Below are positions 1 through 6,566 of a stretch of DNA of 17,288 nt, one piece after another. The DNA comes from Collinsella sp. (GTDB taxonomy: Bacteria; Actinomycetota; Coriobacteriia; Coriobacteriales; Coriobacteriaceae): assembly GCA_014871665.1 (NCBI GenBank), contig WGSL01000042.1, positions 1 to 17,288 of the forward strand, written 5' to 3'. Position 1 is the first letter of the stretch. Each line of letters opens with the position of its first letter. The notes under the pieces are model-generated. The model ran no database searches. It was not told the DNA's origin and saw only the letters and a program-made list of their open reading frames with translations. Both the position numbers and the translations under genes were made by a program.

Positions 1-54
1 CTTCGTTAAACGGGCGCTAGGGCGTCACCCTTACACCAACATTTTCGACGCGAT

Positions 55-142
55 CCCCTAAGCGAGCAAGGTGACGTGAAAGAGGAGGGAAGCGTACTTC
101 GGTACGCGACCGACGATTGAACGTCAGATTGCCGCTTAGGGG
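55..142. repeat. Structured intergenic element, copy A
   Basis: Long imperfect hairpin. Outer arms CCCCTAAGCG (55-64) and CGCTTAGGGG (133-142) pair perfectly, GCAA (66-69) pairs with TTGC (129-132), and TGACGT (72-77) pairs with ACGTCA (121-126). Inside is a purine-rich loop strand (78-91), a GCGTAC stem capped by TTCG (92-107), and a return strand CGACGATTGA. The core is nearly identical to that at 16349-16395, whereas the arms are different sequences that still pair. It lies downstream of the dapH stop codon. The function and the transcribed strand are unknown; on the plus strand the cap is a C(UUCG)G tetraloop. Confidence 0.75.
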
Positions 143-160
143 CGTTTGCAGCGTCGAGCC

Positions 161-188
161 GTTACGCGGTTTGGCAAAACCGCGTAAC
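161..188 (-). terminator. Hairpin after dapH, probable transcription terminator
   Basis: Perfect 12-bp stem GTTACGCGGTTT / AAACCGCGTAAC with a 4-nt loop, starting two bases after the dapH TAG. There is no T-run on either side, so it is not a textbook intrinsic terminator. It could instead protect the 3' end or act together with the structured element beside it. Confidence 0.5.
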
Positions 189-190
189 TT

Positions 191-910
191 CTACAGCTGG
201 CGCAGGCCCTCTTCCAGGCCGGTCTTGCTGTCGGTCTTCTCATCGCGCATCTTGATGACGCGGGCGGGGACACCGGCCACGACGGCGCCGGCGGGGACAT
301 CCTCGACGCACACGGCGCCGGCGGCAACGACAGCGCCCTTGCCTACGTGCACGCCCTCCAGGACCACGGCGTTGGCGCCGATCATGACATCGTCCTCGAT
401 GATGACGGGCGTGGCGCTGGCGGGCTCCACAACGCCTGCCAGCACGGTGCCAGCGCCGATGTGGCAGTTCTTGCCCACGGTGGCGCGGCCGCCCAGCACG
501 GCGCCCATATCAATCATGGAGCCTTCGCCAATGACGGAGCCGATGTTGATGATGGCACCCATCATGATGACGGCGCGATCGCCGATCTCGACGCGGTCAC
601 GGATGATTGCGCCCGGCTCGATGCGGGCGTTGATGCCCTTAAGGTCGAGCATGGGCACGGCAGAGTTGCGGCAGTCATTCTCGACATCGTAGTAGTCGAT
701 GGAGTCGGCATTGGCATCGAGGATGGCCTTGAGCTCATCCCAGTCGCCAAAGACGGTCTTGCCGCGACGGCCGCCGTAGACATGTGCGTCGCCCCAGGCA
801 ACCTTCATGCCGGGCTTCTCGCGCACGTACAGCTTGACAGGTGTCTTTTTGGGCGCGGTGGCGATGTAGTTGATAATCTCCTGGGCATCCATCTCGGCTG
901 CGTTACTCAT
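191..910 (-). CDS. dapH: 2,3,4,5-tetrahydropyridine-2,6-dicarboxylate N-acetyltransferase
   Basis: Acetylates tetrahydrodipicolinate with acetyl-CoA in the acetylase branch of the diaminopimelate/lysine pathway; cytoplasmic. The 239-residue protein has the DapH N-terminal domain (KTPVKLYV near residue 22, VENDCRNSAVPMLDLKG near 76-92) and then a left-handed beta-helix of hexapeptide repeats (about 95-220, including IGDRAV, IGSVIGEGSMIDMGAVLGG and GKNCHIGAG). Length and motifs match Bacillus DapH closely rather than the longer succinylase DapD. The ATG at 910 has AAGGAG nine bases upstream. It is the last gene of the lysA-dapA-dapB-dapH operon, 39 bases after dapB. The matching aminotransferase is not in this window; a candidate deacetylase is the divergent M20D gene. 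Confidence 0.95.
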   Translation of the reverse strand: MSNAAEMDAQEIINYIATAPKKTPVKLYVREKPGMKVAWGDAHVYGGRRGKTVFGDWDELKAILDANADSIDYYDVENDCRNSAVPMLDLKGINARIEPGAIIRDRVEIGDRAVIMMGAIINIGSVIGEGSMIDMGAVLGGRATVGKNCHIGAGTVLAGVVEPASATPVIIEDDVMIGANAVVLEGVHVGKGAVVAAGAVCVEDVPAGAVVAGVPARVIKMRDEKTDSKTGLEEGLRQL

Positions 911-949
911 ATGCTGTTTCTCCTTTTCGTGGATACGGTTGATACCTGG

Positions 950-1690
950 TTAGGCAAACATCACCTGGTCGAAGGTGTAGAAGCCGGGGTCGCGGGTGAC
1001 GAGCTTCTGAGCGGCGGCCAGGGCGCCGTTGACGAAGATCTGACGGCTCGTGGCGCGGTGGGTGAGCGTGACCTCCTCGTCCTGGCCAAAGAAACTCACT
1101 TCGTGGACGCCGGCGACAGTGCCACCGCGCAGCGAGTGCATGCCGATCTCCTTGGGATCGCGTGCTCCGCACATGCCCTCGCGGCCATAGACGGGGTGGT
1201 AGCCTGCCTCGGGCTCGGCTTCGACGACGGCGTCGAGCAACAACTTGGCAGTGCCGCTGGGGGCGTCGACCTTTTGGTTATGGTGCGTCTCGACGATTTC
1301 GCAGTCAAAGCCGGGCAGCTCGCGTGTAGCCTGCGCTACCAGATGGCGCAGGGCTGCGATACCGATGGAGTAATTGCCCGAGTGCATAACGCGGGTGTTC
1401 TGGCCCAGCTCACGCAGGCGGTCCATCTGCTCGGGGGTGTAGCCTGTGGTGCCTGAGACCAACGCCGCGCCCGTGCGCTCGACATAGGCGACGACGGCGT
1501 CGAAGGTCGCGACGTTCGAGAAGTCGATAATCACATCGGCAGCCGGTGCGTTCTCGAGCTCGCTCAAATCGAAGCCAATCTGGGCCACGAAATCAAAAAC
1601 GGGCTGCCCGGCGGCATCGACAATGCTTTCGGCGGTGGTGCGGATGAGCGAGCCCATGCGGCCCGTTCCCATAATGACGGTCTTAATCAA
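950..1690 (-). CDS. dapB: 4-hydroxy-tetrahydrodipicolinate reductase
   Basis: Reduces the DapA product with NAD(P)H to tetrahydrodipicolinate. The 246-residue protein begins with a Rossmann GTGRMG loop at residues 8-13, carries SGTTG near residue 100 and the DapB signature ETHHNQKVDAPSGTA in the middle, with the catalytic His pair and the KxxxPSGT substrate loop. The chosen start is TTG at 1690: it keeps the first beta-strand of the Rossmann fold, overlaps the dapA stop by eight bases (TTGATTAA) and has AAGGGAG about ten bases upstream. The overlap suggests translational coupling with dapA. The only nearby ATG would remove the strand before the glycine loop. Confidence 0.95.
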   Translation of the reverse strand: MIKTVIMGTGRMGSLIRTTAESIVDAAGQPVFDFVAQIGFDLSELENAPAADVIIDFSNVATFDAVVAYVERTGAALVSGTTGYTPEQMDRLRELGQNTRVMHSGNYSIGIAALRHLVAQATRELPGFDCEIVETHHNQKVDAPSGTAKLLLDAVVEAEPEAGYHPVYGREGMCGARDPKEIGMHSLRGGTVAGVHEVSFFGQDEEVTLTHRATSRQIFVNGALAAAQKLVTRDPGFYTFDQVMFA

Positions 1691-2573
1691 GCAGACCAGC
1701 TCCCTTCAGAGCATCGGTAAGTGCGGATCGCGTGTCGTCTGCCATAGGGCACAGCGGCATACGGTAGTTTGCCTCGATCATGCCCATCTGGGCGAGCGCT
1801 TCCTTAACGGGGATGGGGTTGACCTCGCTAAAGAGGGCATTGATGAGCGGCTGACCGGCAATCTGGATATCGCGGGCGCGCTCCACGTCGCCGTCCAGAT
1901 AGGCGCGGCACATGTCGTGCACGAGCTGCGGCTGAACATCGGCCCACACGCTGATGGTGCCCGAGGCGCCCAGGCTCATGAGCGGCACGGTAAGCGCGTC
2001 CTCGCCCGAGTACATGCGGAAGTCATCGGATAGCAGGTGGGCGATCTTGGCCGCGTGGGCGACGTTGCCCGAGGCCTCCTTAATACCCATGATGTTGGGG
2101 TGCGCGGCCAGGCGCTCTACGTTGCGCTCGCTGATACCGCAGCCGCAGCGGCCGGGGATGTTGTACAGGATGCAGGGGATGTCCACGGCATCGGCGACGG
2201 TCTTAAAGTGCTGATAGATACCCTCTTCGTTGGACTTGTTGTAGTAGGGGGTAATGAGCAGCAGGCCGTCGGCTCCCAAGCCCTGGTAAGTAAGCGACTT
2301 GGTGAGCATGGTCTGCGTGGAGTTGGAGCCCGAGCCGGCAATGACGGGGACACGTCCTGCAACATGCTTGACCACGGCGGCGACGACGGAGTTGTCCTCG
2401 TCATCGGTCATCGTGGCACTCTCGCCGGTGGTGCCCAGGGTGAGGATGGCGTCGGTGCCGTTTTGCAGGTGGAAATCGATAAGGCGCTCGAGTGCGTCAA
2501 AGTCGACACTGCCATCCTTTTTAAACGGCGTGACGAGGGCGACGACTGAGCCCTCGAGATTGCTGATGTCCAT
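1683..2573 (-). CDS. dapA: 4-hydroxy-tetrahydrodipicolinate synthase (internal start within the lysA frame)
   Basis: Condenses pyruvate with aspartate semialdehyde, the first committed step of the lysine/DAP pathway. The 296-residue protein has the usual length for the family. Visible residues: GTTGE at 47-51 (Thr pair that activates pyruvate), TPYYNK at 108-113, YNIPGR at 137-142, and Schiff-base Lys165 in IMGIKEASGN. The ATG at 2573 has AAGGAG six bases upstream, an optimal ribosome site, so DapA is probably made independently even though its frame is open into lysA. It overlaps dapB by eight bases. DapA normally forms a tetramer, so a mixture of fused and free subunits is conceivable. Confidence 0.93.
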   Translation of the reverse strand: MDISNLEGSVVALVTPFKKDGSVDFDALERLIDFHLQNGTDAILTLGTTGESATMTDDEDNSVVAAVVKHVAGRVPVIAGSGSNSTQTMLTKSLTYQGLGADGLLLITPYYNKSNEEGIYQHFKTVADAVDIPCILYNIPGRCGCGISERNVERLAAHPNIMGIKEASGNVAHAAKIAHLLSDDFRMYSGEDALTVPLMSLGASGTISVWADVQPQLVHDMCRAYLDGDVERARDIQIAGQPLINALFSEVNPIPVKEALAQMGMIEANYRMPLCPMADDTRSALTDALKGAGLLD

Positions 2574-3992
2574 GTTCTTCTCCTTCGCGTCCGCGATCTG
2601 GATGCGTTTGTTCCATTGGGCGGCGACTGTCAGGCGCTCGTCTTGGGCGCGACGGCGGGCACTTTCGGCGCGCGACTTGGCCAGCAGCTCTCGGCCGCTC
2701 GGCAGCACGTCGAGCGTGGCAAAGTAATCGCCCGGGCGCTCGGCGCGGCGGATGAGGTCGGCCGAGCCATCGGGGCGCAACAGGACCTCGGCGGAGCGCA
2801 GGCGTCCATTGTAGTTGTAGCCCATGGAGTAGCCATGCGCGCCGGTATCGTGGATCACAAGCAGGTCGCCCATGTCGATATGCGGCAGCTCGCGGTCGAT
2901 GGCGAACTTGTCGTTGTTCTCGCACAGATTGCCCGTGATGTCGTAGGTGTCCGTGACGGGCGCTGTGGTCTTGTCGTCGCCACCCGGCTGGCCCATCACC
3001 GTAATGTGGTGGTAAGCGCCATACATGGCAGGACGAATGAGGTCGACGGCGCTTGCGTCCACGCCGATATAGTCCTTGTAGATCTGCTTCTCGTGGATGG
3101 CCTTGGTGACCAGGCATCCGTAGGGGCCCATCATAAAGCGACCCATCTCGGTGCAGATCGCCACATCGCCCATGCCGGCAGGAACCAGGATTTCGTCGTA
3201 GGCCGCGTGCACTCCCTCGCCGATGGCGTGAATGTCGTTGGCCTGCTGCTCGGGCAGATAGGGGATGCCGACGCCGCCGGACAGATTGATAAAGGCGACA
3301 TGTGCGCCCGTTTCACGCTCCAGGCGCACGGCAAGTTCAAAGAGGATACGTGCGAGCTTGGGATAATAGTCGTTGGTGACGGTATTGCTGGCAAGGAAGG
3401 CATGGATGCCAAAATTCTCGGCGCCCTTGGCCTTGAGCATGCGGAAGGCCTCAAAGAGCTGCTCGGTGGTCATGCCATATTTGGAGTCGCCCGGGTTGTC
3501 CATGATGCCGTTGGAGAGCTGGAACAGACCGCCTGGATTAAAGCGGCAGCTGACCGTCTTGGGGATGGGCCCCGCAACACGCTCAAAGAACTCGATGTGG
3601 CTGATGTCGTCAAAGTTGACGATGGCACCCAGCTTGTTGGCGAGCTCAAAGTCGGCAGCCGGCGTGTCGTTGGAAGAGAACATGATGTCGTGTCCCGTGA
3701 TGCCCAGCGAGCGGGCGATCATGAGCTCGGTATAGCTCGAGCAATCGCAGCCGCAGCCGTATTCGTTGAGAATGGAGATGAGCGCCGGGTTGGGGTTGGC
3801 CTTGACGGCAAAGTATTCCTTAAAGCCCGGGTTCCATGCAAAGGCGTCGCGCACTTCTTGCATGTTGCGGCGGATGCCTGCCTCGTCGTATAGATGAAAC
3901 GGCGTGGGGAACTGCTCGACGATATGCTCGAGTGTCTCCTTGTCCACAAACGGCTGCTTGGCCGCATATGCCTCGTTGGGGGTCAATGCCAT
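1683..3992 (-). CDS. lysA: Diaminopimelate decarboxylase LysA fused in frame to DapA
   Basis: The frame runs 769 residues without a stop. Residues 1-473 are LysA, a PLP enzyme converting meso-diaminopimelate to L-lysine: PLP lysine K64 in FAVKANPNP, GGVGIPY at 239-245, EMGRF at 282-286, active-site Cys357 in CENNDKFA, and the C-terminal GAHGYSMGYNYNG. About 40 charged residues (near 435-473, rich in Arg, Ala, Glu and Lys) then join it to a complete DapA starting at residue 474. A typical LysA is about 420 residues, so the linker is extra. The start ATG at 3992 has GAGG ten bases upstream, inside the riboswitch expression platform. Two products are possible: the bifunctional fusion and free DapA from its own ribosome site. 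Whether the fusion is real or a local stop-codon loss cannot be decided here. Confidence 0.93.
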   Translation of the reverse strand: MALTPNEAYAAKQPFVDKETLEHIVEQFPTPFHLYDEAGIRRNMQEVRDAFAWNPGFKEYFAVKANPNPALISILNEYGCGCDCSSYTELMIARSLGITGHDIMFSSNDTPAADFELANKLGAIVNFDDISHIEFFERVAGPIPKTVSCRFNPGGLFQLSNGIMDNPGDSKYGMTTEQLFEAFRMLKAKGAENFGIHAFLASNTVTNDYYPKLARILFELAVRLERETGAHVAFINLSGGVGIPYLPEQQANDIHAIGEGVHAAYDEILVPAGMGDVAICTEMGRFMMGPYGCLVTKAIHEKQIYKDYIGVDASAVDLIRPAMYGAYHHITVMGQPGGDDKTTAPVTDTYDITGNLCENNDKFAIDRELPHIDMGDLLVIHDTGAHGYSMGYNYNGRLRSAEVLLRPDGSADLIRRAERPGDYFATLDVLPSGRELLAKSRAESARRRAQDERLTVAAQWNKRIQIADAKEKNMDISNLEGSVVALVTPFKKDGSVDFDALERLIDFHLQNGTDAILTLGTTGESATMTDDEDNSVVAAVVKHVAGRVPVIAGSGSNSTQTMLTKSLTYQGLGADGLLLITPYYNKSNEEGIYQHFKTVADAVDIPCILYNIPGRCGCGISERNVERLAAHPNIMGIKEASGNVAHAAKIAHLLSDDFRMYSGEDALTVPLMSLGASGTISVWADVQPQLVHDMCRAYLDGDVERARDIQIAGQPLINALFSEVNPIPVKEALAQMGMIEANYRMPLCPMADDTRSALTDALKGAGLLD
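2574..2586 (-). promoter_or_regulatory. Internal ribosome binding site for dapA
   Basis: GAAGGAG followed by AAGAAC and ATG; the AAGGAG core is at 2580-2585. It lies within the continuous lysA-dapA frame, encoding the KEKN residues of the linker, and it decides the independent DapA start. Confidence 0.75.
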
Positions 3993-3998
3993 GTCCCG

Positions 3999-4063
3999 TA
4001 AACCTCGCTATCCAGACGGCGCCATCTGCGCATCGAATCCGCATAGCGTGGACCCAATGTCCG
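3999..4063 (-). promoter_or_regulatory. Expression platform of the lysA riboswitch (SD-sequestering switch)
   Basis: Two mutually exclusive pairings are visible. The 3' strand of aptamer helix P1 with its flank, CGCTATCCGGAC (4059-4070), can pair over 12 positions with GTCTGGATAGCG (4006-4017) next to the lysA ribosome site, leaving most of GAGG free. If P1 is closed by lysine, a second copy, CCACGCTAT (4043-4051), can pair with ATAGCGAGG (4003-4011) through one A-A mismatch and hide the GG of the ribosome site. This predicts translational repression by lysine. No U-run terminator is seen here. Confidence 0.6.
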
Positions 4064-4220
4064 GATAGCGCTCCCGCATTGCTGCAGACAGTCCTGTGGG
4101 TGTTTCCCACAGGCCCACCAGGTTGTTCGTGCCCGAAAAACCCAGTTCGGCGGGTTTCGCCTCCCCACGGGGTCAAAGCCTGCCGGCTCGCCCGCGGCTC
4201 TTCGTGCCCGCGCCTCTATC
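4064..4220 (-). ncRNA. Lysine riboswitch (L-box aptamer)
   Basis: The minus strand upstream of lysA carries the lysine-aptamer landmarks in the right order: GATAGAGGCGCGG at the 5' end, AAGAG shortly after, GGGGAGGCG with CCGCCGAA in the middle, CTGGTGGGCCTG with CAGGACTGTC, and GGAGCGCTATC at the 3' end. GATAG (4216-4220) and CTATC (4064-4068) close helix P1, and CCTGTGGG/CCCACAGG forms a peripheral hairpin. The length of about 157 nt is near the family norm. It should repress the whole lysA-dapA-dapB-dapH operon when lysine is plentiful. Confidence 0.9.
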
Positions 4221-4223
4221 AAG

Positions 4224-4255
4224 TGGTAAAGACCCTATCACGTTGCACTTTACCA
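4224..4255. promoter_or_regulatory. Perfect inverted repeat over the divergent promoters
   Basis: TGGTAAAG (4224-4231) and CTTTACCA (4248-4255) are perfect inverted copies 16 bases apart. They cover the candidate -35 of the plus-strand gene and the candidate -10 region of the lysA transcript, so this is a plausible operator for a dimeric regulator acting on both sides. The regulator is unknown. Confidence 0.45.
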
Positions 4256-4260
4256 AACAA
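4232..4260 (-). promoter_or_regulatory. Candidate promoter of the lysA operon
   Basis: TTGTTT (4255-4260), a 17-base spacer and TAGGGT (4232-4237) with an upstream TG. The match is weak, but the position fits: a start near 4225 would put the riboswitch at the very 5' end of the transcript. Confidence 0.3.
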
Positions 4261-4277
4261 GAGTATTCGTATATAAC
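4249..4277 (+). promoter_or_regulatory. Candidate promoter of the M20D amidohydrolase gene
   Basis: TTTACC (4249-4254), 17 bases, TATAAC (4272-4277) in a locally AT-rich stretch. The predicted transcript would carry a leader of about 90 bases. Confidence 0.4.
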
Positions 4278-4370
4278 GTTTAAAAAATGCAGCAATATGC
4301 TGGAAACATGTGTGCCACAATCCTGTATCACAATAAGTTGCAACAGATGTGCCTCACGAAGGGATTCTCT

Positions 4371-5558
4371 ATGACCGAGCTCCAAGAACTCCGTCGCTAT
4401 CGCCGCGATCTCCATCGCATTCCGGAGCTCGATTTCGATCTTCCGCAGACTATCGCCTATATCGAGGGCGTGTTGGCGCCGCTCACTTGCGAGGTGACCC
4501 ATCCGTGCCCCAGCTGCGTCTGTGCTTTCTTCGACGCCGGCGTTGATGCCGCGCATGCCACGGCGATTCGCGCCGATATGGATGCGCTGCCCATCGCGGA
4601 GGCGACGGGAGCGGCCTTTGCCTCGATCCATCCCGGCAAGATGCACGCTTGCGGACATGACGGACACATGGCCATGGCACTTGCCGCCGCGACGTATGTC
4701 GACCGTACGATTCGAGAGCAGCCGGGCGCCATTAGGCGCAACGTTCTCTTTGTGTTCCAGCCGGCCGAGGAAACGACCGGTGGTGCCAAGACGGTATGCG
4801 AGAGCGGTGTGTTCGAGCGCTATGGGGCTGACCGCATTTTTGGCTTCCATGTGTGGCCCGATCTGCCTGCCGGCACGTTGGCGAGTTGTTCCGGTCCGCT
4901 GCTGGCGCGTTCGAGTGAGACACACATTCATATTCACGGGACGAGCATCCATATCGCTAAGACCTATGGCGTTCCGGTCGAGGAGTCGCACGATGCGGCG
5001 CTGGCGGCTGCCAAGTTCTTGGTTGCCGAGCGCGAACTGATGGACGAGCTGGGCACCGACGAGCCCTGTATCGGTAAGTTTGGTCTGCTGCAGGCCGGTA
5101 CGGTTTGCAACGCGGTGGCGGGGGAGGCCCATGTGGCCGGAAGCCTGCGTGTGTTTACGGACGACATGTTCGACCGGGCGCGCGAAGGCGTGCGCCGCGT
5201 GCTGGACGATGCCTGTGCCGCAACGGGCTGCACGTATGATCTCAACTTTGCCGAGGGCTATCCGCCGGTCGACAACGACCCCGAGTTGTTTGCCAGCGTC
5301 GCGCCTGCCTTGCCCGGGCTGCAGCTTGTGGAGGACCCGCTGCTGATCGCCGAGGATTTCGCGTTCTATCAACGCCATCTGCCGGGCGTGTTTTTCCTGC
5401 TGGGCACGGGTATGCCAGAGGACCAAGACAACCCGAGTGATTCGGATGGCTGTCCCGCCTATGCCACAAGCGCTCTGCATACCGATAGCATGCTCTTCGA
5501 CGAGGAAATCCTTCTCAAAGGCCTCGATGTCTACAAACGATTGCTTTTGCTTGACTAA
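4371..5558 (+). CDS. M20D-family amidohydrolase, candidate N-acetyl-diaminopimelate deacetylase
   Basis: A 395-residue metal-dependent amidohydrolase of the M20D/hippurate hydrolase type. Likely metal ligands are Cys94 and His96 in HACGHDGH, Glu134 in PAEE, His160 in FGFHVWP, and the His in ALHTDS near the C-terminus. AEDFAFY and FLLGTG are also typical. The dimerisation-domain motif reads GTSIHIAK instead of the common GKGGHAAYPH, as in one branch of M20D. The start at 4371 follows AAGGGA by about eight bases; earlier in-frame ATGs lie in AT-rich leader and lack a ribosome site. It is divergent from an operon ending in dapH, whose acetylated product needs a deacetylase of exactly this family, so that role is a good inference. 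A general aminoacylase or hippurate hydrolase remains possible. Confidence 0.88.
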   Translation: MTELQELRRYRRDLHRIPELDFDLPQTIAYIEGVLAPLTCEVTHPCPSCVCAFFDAGVDAAHATAIRADMDALPIAEATGAAFASIHPGKMHACGHDGHMAMALAAATYVDRTIREQPGAIRRNVLFVFQPAEETTGGAKTVCESGVFERYGADRIFGFHVWPDLPAGTLASCSGPLLARSSETHIHIHGTSIHIAKTYGVPVEESHDAALAAAKFLVAERELMDELGTDEPCIGKFGLLQAGTVCNAVAGEAHVAGSLRVFTDDMFDRAREGVRRVLDDACAATGCTYDLNFAEGYPPVDNDPELFASVAPALPGLQLVEDPLLIAEDFAFYQRHLPGVFFLLGTGMPEDQDNPSDSDGCPAYATSALHTDSMLFDEEILLKGLDVYKRLLLLD

Positions 5559-5572
5559 GGCGCAAAGGACTA

Positions 5573-5609
5573 TTTGTTCTAGAAAACACGAACAAACGTA
5601 CGATATAAT
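5573..5609 (+). promoter_or_regulatory. higBA promoter and probable autoregulatory operator
   Basis: A perfect TATAAT lies at 5604-5609, about 50 bases before the higB ATG. Just upstream, TTTGTTC (5573-5579) and GAACAAA (5590-5596) form a perfect inverted repeat with a 10-base spacer over the -35 area, which itself has no good match. This is the expected place for HigA to bind and repress its own operon. A second small dyad, ACGTT-ACT-AACGT, lies near 5638-5650. Confidence 0.6.
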
Positions 5610-5660
5610 AGAGATGTAAGTCTATAGAAACGTTTGACGTTACTAACGTAAGGCGATACT

Positions 5661-5942
5661 ATGATTGCATCGTATAAAGATGAGGATACCGAACGCTTTG
5701 CCATGGGTGTGCGGGTCAGGAGGTTCGTGCCCTTTGAGCGTGTTGCGTTGAGGAAGATTCGCCAACTGCAGGTTTGTGCTTCGCTTGATGATCTTCGCGT
5801 TCCACCGGGCAACCGCCTGGAAGCTTTGAAGGGCGATCGTGCCGGTCAATATAGCATCCGTGTTAACGAGCGCTATCGGGTCTGTTTTGAGTGGAGACAG
5901 GAGATGGCTTGGAATGTCGAAATCGTCGATTATCACAAGTGA
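5661..5942 (+). CDS. higB: HigB-type toxin (RelE superfamily)
   Basis: A 93-residue toxin of the type II HigB family, predicted to cleave mRNA at the ribosome. The family signature is intact: an N-terminal SYKDEDTERF helix, ALRKIRQL at about 31-38, SLDDLRVPPGNRLEALKGDRAGQYSIRVN in the centre, and the C-terminal YRVCFEW...VEIVDYH. The ATG at 5661 follows a TAAGGCG ribosome site. As usual for higBA, the toxin gene comes first and overlaps the antitoxin gene, here by 29 bases. Its immediate upstream region is AT-rich compared with neighbours, suggesting acquired DNA. Confidence 0.93.
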   Translation: MIASYKDEDTERFAMGVRVRRFVPFERVALRKIRQLQVCASLDDLRVPPGNRLEALKGDRAGQYSIRVNERYRVCFEWRQEMAWNVEIVDYHK

Positions 5943-6255
5943 TGAGACCTCGTCCGATTTGCTGTCGCCAGTGACTCCTGGTGAGCTTCTCAAAGAGGAG
6001 TTTCTTGTTCCCATGGGCATTTCTCAATATCGCCTTGCGAAAGAGACCGGGATTCCGGCTCAGCGTATCGGGCAGATTGTCTTGGGAAAACGTCGCGTGA
6101 CGGCCGACACCGACCTCCGTCTTTGCCGTTATTTTGGCCTGACGGATGGTTATTGGCTGCGCGCTCAGGTGGCGTTTGACCTTGAGGCCGAGAAAAGGCG
6201 GATCGAACCGGAACTCGATAAGATCGTTCCTGTTCAGCAGGCCATTGCGCTGTAG
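5914..6255 (+). CDS. higA: HigA-type antitoxin, XRE-family helix-turn-helix
   Basis: A 113-residue antitoxin with the classic HigA fold: TPGELLKEEFLVPMGISQYRLAKETGIPAQRIGQIVLGKRRVTADTDLRLCRYFGL spans about residues 21-76 and includes the helix-turn-helix. A charged C-terminal helix (DLEAEKRRIEPELDKI) follows. It should neutralise HigB and repress the operon at 5573-5596. The ATG at 5914 has GGAG ten bases upstream inside higB; an upstream in-frame start would add 25 residues unlike the family. The first ~20 residues before the conserved TPGE are Ser-rich and seem lineage-specific. Confidence 0.93.
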   Translation: MSKSSIITSDETSSDLLSPVTPGELLKEEFLVPMGISQYRLAKETGIPAQRIGQIVLGKRRVTADTDLRLCRYFGLTDGYWLRAQVAFDLEAEKRRIEPELDKIVPVQQAIAL

Positions 6256-6284
6256 TGCTCAGAGATGATGGGGGTGGCGTGACG

Positions 6285-6566
6285 ATGAGGCGACGCCGAC
6301 AGCCTGCCGTATATAGTCCGGGTGGATGCGGGTGCGGTTTGCTGCTGCTCCCGGTTATTGCTGTGAGCATTGGCGTGATGTTTGCGCTTGCTGGACTGGC
6401 GGCAGCGGCACTTGTGCTGTTGATTGTGGCCATCGGCGTGACGATTTGGCTGTGCCGTTCTCGCGAGCAACGTCGTGCCGACGGTAAGACCAATGTAGGA
6501 TGGATTGCCTTTTTGGTCATCGCCTACCTGCTGAGCATCAGCTACCTGGCGTTCTTGTCCTGTTGA
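6285..6566 (+). CDS. Small membrane protein of unknown function
   Basis: About 93 residues. An Arg-rich start (MRRRRQ) is followed by a long hydrophobic region (about residues 17-55, probably two closely spaced helices starting with a Cys/Gly-rich CGCGLLLL), a basic loop (CRSREQRRADGK) and a last hydrophobic helix ending at the C-terminus. No family is recognised. It follows higA by about 30 bases in the same direction and may be co-transcribed. Start choice is uncertain: ATG 6285, GTG 6279, or the GTG at 6255 that overlaps the higA stop; a GGGGG run precedes the first by about ten bases. Confidence 0.55.
   Translation: MRRRRQPAVYSPGGCGCGLLLLPVIAVSIGVMFALAGLAAAALVLLIVAIGVTIWLCRSREQRRADGKTNVGWIAFLVIAYLLSISYLAFLSC

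Noticed and set aside
191..910. DapD (succinyltransferase) assignment
   Set aside because: Length of 239 residues and the N-terminal domain with VENDCRNSAVPMLDLKG match the acetyltransferase DapH.
347..1456. Long plus-strand frame opposite dapH and dapB
   Set aside because: Low-complexity His/Asp/Gly/Val composition typical of antisense of a GC-rich gene; the opposite strand holds two clear enzymes.
2616..3893. 425-codon plus-strand frame opposite lysA
   Set aside because: Antisense of a well-supported PLP enzyme; no recognisable motifs.
4173..5480. 435-codon minus-strand frame opposite the M20D gene
   Set aside because: Antisense of a metalloenzyme with intact ligands; it also runs into the riboswitch region.
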